Shown here in pieces: positions 56,365-64,000 of a DNA stretch of 64,000 bases (within the stretch, counting starts at the first letter, position 1; every line of letters begins with the position of its first letter). The notes below the pieces were generated by a model. The model searched no databases, had not been told where the DNA came from, and saw only the letters and a list, made by a program, of their open reading frames with translations. Made by a program: the position numbers and the translations under genes. The stretch is from Anniella stebbinsi (Eukaryota; Chordata; Lepidosauria; Squamata; Anniellidae), in the NCBI GenBank assembly GCA_029215795.1, contig JARDYH010000001.1, positions 187,557,654 through 187,621,653 of the forward strand, written 5' to 3'.

Positions 56365-57000
56365 CTAGCTGAGCATATTTATTTGCTTGTGCAATTCCTC
56401 TGGACACAGAGGTGTTTTCAGAGGTGTGAGCTCTGCAATGTTTTTTGGAAGTTGTATAGCTTTCAATAAGGCATCTATGAGTGGGCTATTTGCAATTGGC
56501 CTGTCTGCAGCGGTCATAAACCTTCGGTGTTTCCAAATTTGACCTGTAGCATGGCAACCTGTAAACTCATAATTTGAATCGGAGACAATGTTTACACAAC
56601 GTGGTTTAGCTAACAGGAATGCACTAGTTAGGGTGAATAATTTAGTCAACTTGAGCACTGTATATATTTGGAAGGGAAAAAGCTTCTAAGACTTCATAAC
56701 ACTTATCAGAAGAATATTGTGCAGGGTGCTGCAGAACAACAGCATATCTTGCACACAGCATTTTATATTGGTCACATTTCTAGAACTCATCTGTAAACGT
56801 ACAATATCTGGATTTACGAAAGGGATATTTGCAAGGCCAGGTCTAGGTATCTTAATCTCTGGGATAGTTGATTTTTATTAATATTACGCTTTATACTTGG
56901 TACACACATAAAATACCCAGATCAGCTGTATGGTCTGTATGCTAAATCGTGACTGATGTTTCAGGTAAACTGGGATTGTCGTCTCATAATCTTTCAATAG
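56365..57000 (-). pseudogene. ERV pol remnant: RNase H region
   Basis: Minus-strand blocks in the order NPDIV, VLEAFSLP, VNIVSDSNYEFTGC, HATGQIWKHRRF and LIDALLKAIQLP match the RNase H domain of gamma/epsilon-type retroviral pol. The D of the SDSNY block is in place. At least two frame changes lie between 56,660 and 56,830. Integrase was not confidently found downstream. Confidence 0.7.
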
Positions 57001-57552
57001 GTAGAAGTGTAGTACAACGACTCAACGTGATGGAGGGATCACTGATTAGATAGAACCTGAGTAGAACTTTTCAGCAGCAAGGCTCTGGTAAAGATTGCTC
57101 GTAGGCTCTGTTGCTTTGTGCATGGAGTGTCTCTCTCAAAGGAGTTTGAGAAACAGCCCCTCTTTCCTGAGGGGAAGATGCTAGTGGCTTCAGACTTTTA
57201 TCAGAGTCTGGCTGAGGCAGTTCTATTAACTCTTTGTTTGCTATTTTTTAAACACTCTAGAATACAAATAGGCTTATCTGATAGAATAGTGGCCCTCTTG
57301 ATTAGATCATTCTGTACAGAGCTGGAGTGGGACACTTAACTAGTATTTTAGTCAATGAAGGGGATTGTACTTCAAGATTAGTTTAAGGTTAAAGCGATAT
57401 CAGAAAATTCATCAGTTTCGGGTTGTATGCAAATTGGTGAGTTGGGTGGGTACTGCCCCCTTAATAACAATGGCCTCTTGTCCTGCGCTCGTAATCATCT
57501 GGAAGGATACTTTCGGTATGTCTTTCTCTTAAGCTACGTCTTTTTCCTATCT

Positions 57553-57555
<3 letters not shown>

Positions 57556-57586
<31 letters not shown>
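57556..57586. repeat. (CT)n microsatellite
   Basis: An uninterrupted CT run within the ERV remnant, continuing imperfectly to about 57,605. Confidence 0.9.
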
Positions 57587-57594
<8 letters not shown>

Positions 57595-58249
57595 GTGTCT
57601 GTCGCAGACTTTGATACACTTTCTCTTTCCTTCTCGTTACACATTCTTATCTCTCTCTTCCTACAAGCTTCACACCACCTCTACAATTTAGCCATGTTCA
57701 TTGTCTTTCTAATACATTCTTCTTTCTCTGTCTGATGAGGGCAGTTCCATTAACCCCTTTGCTGCCATTTCACAGCAATTCTGCCTCTGCCTCTCTAAAT
57801 CTAGGGGGCGAGGGTACCGCCTTGTGCTTGACCACCAAAACTTTACAGTTAAAAGCCATGGGGGGGGGGGGGTTGTTTAGAGGTTAAATTGGTCTCAATG
57901 CCCGTTCTGCATTCAGTTACAAAACTTCACTGATTCAAGGTCTCTTTTTGGTTTGTTTGTTTGTTTGTTTGTTTGTTTTCCTTGCTGCTCCTTTTCAACA
58001 GAGTGCTATCTGATTTCTCTAATAGAGCAGAATGAGAACTGTTATGATCATACCTGAAATATTCCTGCAACAGTGGCCCGCAAGTTATTTTGCAAATGAG
58101 GGTCCTATCAGTGGATATTTTTGCAACCAGCAACAGTATGCAGACTGTTCTGCAGCAGGGCAGGTCAAGGCTGACATTCCGTGTGGGACATGTTCATAAT
58201 GAAGTGGATAGGGAGCTTATTTCTTCTTCTTCCCTCTTCTACCTCATAG

Positions 58250-58330
58250 AATCCTAGAATAGTAGAGTTGGAAGGGGGCTATAAGGCCATCGAGTCCAAT
58301 CCCCTGCTCAATGTAGGCCAGCTACAAGAC
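58250..58330. repeat. CR1-like sauropsid repeat fragment
   Basis: 'tcatagaatcctagaatagtagagttggaagg' and 'aaggccatcgagtccaatcccctgctcaatg' match a repeat common to birds and reptiles. It interrupts the DIRS copy 2 coding sequence. Confidence 0.5.
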
Positions 58331-59759
58331 TGTCGTATGCCTGTAAATCAGCACGTTTTTTCTGAATTTGTGAAACAGGAGAGAGTAACCCCTTCTTCAT
58401 GTCCTCTTTCCTTTTTTTCAAGTTTCTGTGTTTCTTGTTGGACAAATGTTTGAAGTTATCTTCCATAAAGGTTTACCTTGCAGCAATTTCTCATAAGCAT
58501 TTTTCTTTGCAAGGTTTTTCAATATTTTCACATTCAATATTTTCACATCCATTATCTCAACAATTTTGCAGGGGGATAAAGAATTTAGTCCCTCCAATAT
58601 AATCACAAGTACCATGCTGGAGTTTGTCAGTGGTGCTTTAAGACATTGACAGCTAAGCCCTTTGAGCCTCTGTCTTCCGCAGACCTCAAGACTATTGTCA
58701 TGAAAAGTAGCCTTCTTGGTGGCAATCACTTCTGCTCAGAGATCTAGTGAGCTCTGTGCCCTAAGGATAGATCCTCATTATACTATTTTCCATGCATCCC
58801 CCATGGAAGTTGTAAGGCCTGATTTGGAGTTTCTTCCGAAAGTGGTTTCTCAATTTCACATTAACCAAGACATAGTTTTGCTGGCATTTTTTCCATCGGC
58901 GCTGGAATCAACCATGCACATTCTAGATGTCCATAGAGCCTTAGCCTTTTACTGGGCCAGAAAGGAACATTTCCTCCAGGTCCAAGGGATAAAAAGGACA
59001 CCCTGTTTCTCCACAACGTTTTGCCCATTGGATTGTGCAGGCGATAGATAGGCTTACATCCTTGCAAATTTAAAGTTCACTGCTTTGATATCAACATGAG
59101 GGATGGTGACGTTGCTTTCGAGAGGGGAGTACCATTGCCTGATCTCTGTAAAACTGCAACCTTGTCACAGCCATCAACTTTTATCAAGCACTACCATCTT
59201 GACGTCTGGGCCCAGAAGGACTGAACTTTTGGTTGAACAGTACTATCCTCCATCCTGTGATTGGACAATGACCCACCTTCCGATAAGCCAGCTCACTATT
59301 CGCCCATATATGTGATGCACAGAGACCATGAAAAAGAAGGACAGGTTACTTACCTGTAACTGTGGTTCTTCAAGTGGTCATCTGTGCATTCACACAACCT
59401 GTAACTGTGGTTCTTCAAGTGGTCATCTGTGCATTCACACAACCCAACCGCCATTCCATCTTTGGTGTCATATTGTGATATGGTATCGAAGTTCGTTCTA
59501 TGGTATTGAAGTTTCCTTCAGTTCCAAGGCTGTTACGTCAGTCTCAGAGAACTGAGGGAATAAGCGGGAACTGTTGGGGACATGAGCGTAAGGACGATGG
59601 GGGAACAGTTCCTGCCAAAAACTTTCCTCAGCTATAGAATGTTTCCAAATTGAGACTTTGCACAGGCACAGAGCTCATATGTGTGAATGTATAGATGACT
59701 ACTCAAACAACCACAGTTGCAGGTAAGCAACCTCTCCTTAGCATAGCTCTTTACACCAG

Positions 59760-60045
59760 CATCTTCTACAAAGATGGATACAAACAAACAAGAATATCAT
59801 CTCTGAAGATGCTATAGCAAATTTCGTCATCAAATCATTCCAATTTGTACTTACCTTAGATTTGTGCAGAACATGTATCTTCAGATCAACATTCACATGG
59901 TTCTACAGTATGCCAACATCTTCATGGCTGACTTAGAACAACACTTTCTCAACTTCTGTCCCTCAAATCCTCTACTCTACCTGAGAGATACTGGTGACAT
60001 CTTTGTCATCTGGACCTGTGGACAGAAAGCTCTTGAGAAATTGGG
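59760..60045 (+). pseudogene. Penelope-like RT fragment
   Basis: Plus-strand translation has an ALYTSI block near 59,752, then YANIFMADLEQHF (about 59,909-59,947) and GDIFVIWTCGQKALEKL (59,994-60,044). The spacing and wording follow the Penelope-type reverse transcriptase (the ..YANIFM..E and ..DDIFVIW blocks). The catalytic D pair is reduced: only one D remains before IFVIW. It is cut off exactly where the 5' end of the L1 begins. Confidence 0.6.
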
Positions 60046-60492
60046 GGGAGTGGCCTAACGGACATGGAGTAGAGTCAGAACTCTCTTGCTCTCATTAAGA
60101 AGCAATGAAATATTTAAAAAATTCCTAATTTGGAGACGATGGATTCTTGATTAATGATTTGATTTCGGGTCCAGAAGCTTTATTGCATCTGTGGTGAAAG
60201 AAGCAGCTGGATAACTACTATAACAGCAGAGGGGAAAACAAAACTGTTTTGGAGGTGGACAGGAGCTCTGACAGGCGATTACTGAAGGTAATTAATGGAC
60301 TTTAATTGGAAGCAGCAAGGTTAAGATAACATTAGAGGGAGAGGCTGAAGTGATTTAAGTGTGAAAAGAGACTTTTAACCTCCAGTTGAAGGAGCTAGAA
60401 GCTGAAGTGCAACTGTTGATCTGAGCCAAGAGGATATCTGAGGCGGATAGCGATGATTTAGGTGAGGGGTGCGGATTTATGGGTTTAGCTTT

Positions 60493-61416
60493 ATGAAAAG
60501 AAAGCAAAAAGGTGAAAAATCCAGTGCCCCCGCCTGGAGCAGATTATCGAAAGATCATCCGTCTGGTAGAAACTGGCAGCGGCTTACGAGGGTTGCTGGA
60601 ACTATGCCAGACAATATGTTGGACAAGCAGCAGCAATCGGAGAAGACTGGGAAATCCCCTAGTCACTCTGGAAATACTAAATATGGCACAGCTCCTAAAG
60701 CAGCAGGTGCAGTACCAAAACCAGCCAAAGAGAGTCAAGCAGAGACCTCAGATGATTTAATGAGCAAAATTCAGAATGTGATGGAGGTGGCTTTACTGGA
60801 GCAGGAGGAAAGATTAATGCAAAGAATCAAGGACTCACAGCGGGAATTTATGGTGGACCTTCAAAATGTGGTGGATAATATGGAGAGACTGGAGAGGAAT
60901 ATAGAGAAGCTACAGGAAGACAGCAAGAAACAGGGGGACCATTTGAAGGAGATGGACTTGCACTTAATTGCTTTGGAAGTTCGGGACAGGAGAGTTAACA
61001 TTCGAATTAGATTTTTTGGAGAGAGAGAGGGAGAGAGTCCTAAGGATTTAAGATACATAATTTTGGCATGGATTAAAGAAATTGAACCTCAAGAAATTTG
61101 GGAGATGGCGGATATTGAGAGGATCCACAGAGTGGGTTATAAGAAGAAGGGGATGCTCCCAAGAGATATAATTGTCAAATTTGCTAATTATTACAAGAAA
61201 GAAAAGTTGATGCAAGCAATTAGACATCAAGCTCAGCTGATGCTACAAGCAACATCAATTGAGGTTTACCAGGATCTATGCCCTCAAACGGTGCAGTGGC
61301 AGAAGAGAGTTAGACTGTGTACAGTGGCTTTGCGGAAGAGATCGATAACATATAGTTGGGGATACCCAGTCTTTCTGAGATTTATGTGGAAAGGGAAGCA
61401 ACATAGAATAACATAG
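60493..61416 (+). CDS. L1 ORF1 protein (RNA-binding, Transposase_22 type)
   Basis: 307 codons from the first in-frame ATG. Residues about 85-165 form a charged coiled coil (LLEQEERLMQRIKDSQREF through LERNIEKLQEDSKK). Then comes an RRM-like block (RRVNIRIRFFGEREGESP) and a C-terminal block (IERIHRVGYKKKG, LPRDIIVKFANYYKKEKLM). L1 ORF1p forms trimers and coats the element RNA. A TAG at 61,414 ends the frame early: the same frame continues open to a TGA at about 61,560 with a GMDLLEKLGL segment typical of the family tail, so the stop looks secondary. Confidence 0.8.
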   Translation: MKRKQKGEKSSAPAWSRLSKDHPSGRNWQRLTRVAGTMPDNMLDKQQQSEKTGKSPSHSGNTKYGTAPKAAGAVPKPAKESQAETSDDLMSKIQNVMEVALLEQEERLMQRIKDSQREFMVDLQNVVDNMERLERNIEKLQEDSKKQGDHLKEMDLHLIALEVRDRRVNIRIRFFGEREGESPKDLRYIILAWIKEIEPQEIWEMADIERIHRVGYKKKGMLPRDIIVKFANYYKKEKLMQAIRHQAQLMLQATSIEVYQDLCPQTVQWQKRVRLCTVALRKRSITYSWGYPVFLRFMWKGKQHRIT

Positions 61417-61814
61417 TGTGAGCAAGGGATGGATCTTCTGGAAAAGCTGGGCTTAGTGGATCCCACGGATGTTGGAGAAACAAAGCCGGATGAAGATGCT
61501 GGAAGAGAAGTCTGTCCTGATCGTCCACAGGAGGAAGGTGCCGTAGGTGGAAGCCGTCAATGAAGAAATATTATTGTAAAAGGGATAAGAAAAGATTATA
61601 AGAGAAGGGAGGGTCGGATTTCTGCTCCGGGAATGTTGGGTTGCTTCTCCCCCCCCCCCCCGAAGAGTTCTAAGAATAATTGGGGCCATTGCCCAGAAAG
61701 GTCTGGTGAGGAGGGGGGTGAAGATGGGGAGTAAATGTGGGGGGGGGGGGTGAGGGAGGGGGGTATGTGTATCACAGAGGGAGACCAATATAGAGAAGTG
61801 GGTGAAAGAGAGAG

Positions 61815-64000
61815 ATGGATAATAAATTAAGGGTTGCAACTTTAAATGTTAAAGGGCTAGGAACTGTTATAAAAAGGAAGAGAATAGAAATGTTATTAAA
61901 AAAAGAGAAAGCTGATGTAATTTTTTTGCACGAAACTCATCAAACAAAGGAGGGGGTAAATGAGCTTCGGATGAGGGAAGTGGGCGTTTACGAAAAGTCT
62001 TTTGGCACTTCTAAAGCGAGAGGTGTAGCAATTATAATTTCAAAAAAATGTGGTATTACTATACAAAGGGTGAAGAAGGATGAAGTGGGAAGGTTTCTGA
62101 TAATTTCTTGCATGGTAGGGGAGGAGGAATATGTATTGATTAATGTATATGCTCCAAATGGAAAACAAATGGAATTTTTCTATGAAGTTTTTAATGCAGT
62201 GGGTGAAGTGGGTAAAAAGAATATTGTGATGGCAGGTGACTTCAATATGGTATTAGACAAAGGGAAAGACAGGGATAATATATTAAGAGTTCTTAAGAGT
62301 GGTGGGAGGATGGGGTTAAGCAAATTAATGGAGAGAAAAGAACTAATGGATGTTTGGAGAGTATTAAAAGGGGGAAGAAAGGAAATATACTTTCTACTCA
62401 CCAAGGTTTAAGAGTTATTCCAGGATTGATTATATTTTTGTGTCAAAGAATATGATGTCTAAACTTATAGATTGTGCTATACGGGTAATTAAAGTCACCG
62501 ACCATGCATTAATGATGATGGATATTAAAATGAAGAAGGATTATAAACAAGTTAAGAGATGGAGAATCGATACAAGGCTATTAAATAATAAAAATATAGT
62601 GGAGAACATAAAAAAAGAAAGGCAGGAAATATGGGAAATTAACGAAAAGGACTCAAACTCGCAGGGGTTAATATGGGACACTATGAAGGCTGTAGTAAGA
62701 GGGATTTGTATTAGGGAAATGTGTACCCTAAGAAAACAACAAGAAGCACAAAATAAAAAGATTGAAAAGGAGGTAAGGGACTTAGAGGAGAAGTTAAGAG
62801 AGACAAAAGATAAAACGCCTATTTGCCCAAATCCAAGCTAAGAAAAAAGAATTAGAGAGAGAGAAGAGTTAGAACAAGTCCAAAGGGATTTGCTATATTT
62901 AAAGAGGGATTTTTTTGAATATAGTAATAAAAATTCGAAGATGCTGGCTAGGTCCACTCAGTCAAAAAAGGCTAAGAGCATGATAGGGACAATTAGAGAT
63001 AAGACAGGGAAAAGTTGTAACTTAATGAAGGATAAATTAAATATATTTCAGGAGTTTTATAGAGAATTATATACATCAGACATGGGATCACAGGTTAAGG
63101 TATTGGAATATGTAGAGAGGAATTGGAAAATAAGATTACAGGGGCAAGATAGGGATTATATGGAAGGATTAGTTACTGAGAAAGAAATAGAAGGAATTAT
63201 TGCTAAATTAAAAGGAGGGAAATCTCTGGGATTGGATGGTTTGGGGCCGGAATATTATAAGGTTTTTAGAGGAATTTTAATACCAAGATTGAAAAAGTTA
63301 TTTAATAGTTTAATAGAAGGAGGAAAGACCCCCCATCGTGGGATCATTCCTTGATTATATTAATCCCGAAACCAGGAAAGGATCTGACGGATCCAGCATC
63401 TTATAGACCAATATCCTTAATAAATCAAGACTCACAAATATTTACAGCAATAATGGCAAAAAGGATGAGTACGTTTATACATAAATATATTAGAAAAAAT
63501 CAATGTGGATTTATCTCAGGAAGGCAAATGCCTAATTTAATTGGAAGAGTCTTAAATATAATCAATACTATTAAAAAAAGGAATTTAAAAGCAGGTTTGT
63601 TAGCATTGGATATATTCAAAGCCTTTGATTGCGTGGAATGGCCAGCACTTAAAACAATTTTGAAAACATTTGGGCTTGGAGTAAAATTTATGGGAGTGAT
63701 GGATCAACTGTATAAAAATAATAAAGCAGAAATAATGGTTAATGATGGGTTAATGCAACAGAGTATACTAGCTCGAGGAACAAGACAAGGTTGCCCACTT
63801 TCACCAATCTTATTTGCGATAGTGATAGAAATTTTGGCAGATGTTATAAGGGAGGATTCAAGATTGAAGGGGATAGGAGGGAAGGAGAAGATTAAAATGA
63901 ATATGTTTGCGGATGACACATTACTGACATTAGAAGTTCCCCTGAAGGTTGGGGAGCTGATTAAGGAGCATTTGAGAGAATTTGGGGAGATTACTGGTTT
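61815..64000 (+). pseudogene. L1 ORF2 (endonuclease and reverse transcriptase), frame-shifted and truncated by the window
   Basis: It starts MDNKLRVATLNVKGLG. Endonuclease blocks: FLHETHQT, INVYAPNGKQ, MAGDFNMVLD, then SRIDYIFVS and VTDHALMMMD. The RT blocks are GLDGLGPEYYKVF, ALDIFKAFDCVEW, GTRQGCPLSPILFAIV and FADDTLLTL (63,909-63,935). Catalytic positions are kept. The frame shifts near 62,405, 62,825 and 63,340; at least the last part (63,356-64,000) is open. The damage is much lighter than in the 11-15 kb copy, so this is a younger insertion. Confidence 0.85.

Larger units (their letters stand above)
52374..58068 (-). mobile_element. Endogenous retrovirus, class I-like, deleted and decayed
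   Basis: ACAG flanks both ends (52,370-52,373 and 58,069-58,072), and DIRS coding is contiguous across the site, so the borders are well fixed. The last about 36 bp at the right end (gttatgatcatacctgaaat...) recur as a direct repeat at 52,849-52,881, marking the U3 start of the two LTRs. On the minus strand, a pol RNase H remnant (HATGQIWKHR block) lies at about 56,365-57,000. gag, protease and most RT are not seen: only about 1 kb remains upstream of RNase H. Many stops and frame changes; no functional gene. An L2-group insertion at 54.06-54.47 kb lies inside. Confidence 0.7.
51913..59712 (+). mobile_element. DIRS-type retrotransposon (copy 2), split by an ERV
   Basis: The left piece (about 51,913-52,373) ends the RNase H domain (NKMTLIAIHIAGTDNSLAH at about 52,027-52,083, then SFQQAHEWLW). 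The right piece (58,069 onward) opens with SVDIFATSNS, the block expected next, then the tyrosine-recombinase region KLSSIKVYLAAIS, LEPLSSADLKTIVMKSSLLV, AITSAQRSSELCAL (58,721-58,762) and FLPKVVSQFHINQDI. It ends with the right terminus at about 59,628-59,712 ('cctcagctatagaatgtttcc'), homologous to the terminus of copy 1. A CR1-like fragment sits at 58,250-58,330. There is no 5' terminus, so the copy is 5'-truncated. Confidence 0.75.
60046..64000 (+). mobile_element. L1-clade LINE, long copy, runs off the window
   Basis: About 420 bp of 5' UTR-like sequence (from ttggggggagtggcctaacg) is followed by ORF1 and ORF2 in the normal order, with a 400-bp gap that includes C and G runs. It sits in intron 5 of IQCA1, same strand as the gene. 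The 3' end lies beyond 64,000. Its 5' end abuts the Penelope fragment. Confidence 0.85.

Noticed and set aside
52000..64000. Further IQCA1 exons after exon 5
   Set aside because: I looked for the next conserved blocks and the AAA Walker motifs on the plus strand and found none. The open frames there belong to DIRS, L2, Penelope and L1.
1..64000. Bacterial-type features (operons, ribosome binding sites, replication origin)
   Set aside because: Spliced exons, vertebrate retroelements and SINEs show this is nuclear vertebrate DNA. Such features do not apply.

Overview
This window looks like vertebrate nuclear DNA, most probably from a squamate reptile (lizard or snake). The one gene I recognise is vertebrate. 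The rest is a dense, nested mix of repeats: L1, L2/CR1-group, R4-like and Penelope non-LTR elements, DIRS tyrosine-recombinase elements, a degraded endogenous retrovirus, many hAT-type and other TIR elements, and a tRNA-derived SINE. Several short dispersed repeats are ones I associate with squamates. The species call is inference; no search was run.

Layout. 1-36 kb is intergenic and holds no convincing host gene. Its main landmarks are an L1 copy with a 5' inversion (11.1-15.2 kb) inserted into an older antisense LINE, an R4-like LINE fragment (19.8-20.5 kb), three TIR elements with GC-rich hairpin cores (20.7-24.7 kb), a broken hAT transposase (26.1-27.3 kb), an L2-group LINE (30.3-33.6 kb) split by a 1.76-kb foldback element, and a cluster of MITEs (33.7-36.0 kb).

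36.2-51.7 kb carries the 5' half of IQCA1 (DRC11, a nexin-dynein regulatory complex AAA/IQ protein of motile cilia) on the + strand. A GC-rich promoter with two RFX X-box matches leads into an 11-nt coding first exon and four further coding exons, ending in the IQ motif. The AAA ATPase half must lie beyond 64 kb or in exons I could not see. All exon joins keep the reading frame.

Intron 4 contains a DIRS element with both inverted termini (48.55-51.17 kb), itself split by a TIR element. Intron 5 contains a second DIRS copy split by a minus-strand class-I-like ERV (52.37-58.07 kb, flanked by ACAG), then a Penelope RT fragment and a long + strand L1 that runs off the window end.

The most unusual signal is at 20.7-24.7 kb. 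Three elements with different terminal inverted repeats each carry long hairpins whose arms end in outward-facing matches to the 5' splice-site consensus (CAGGTAAGT type).
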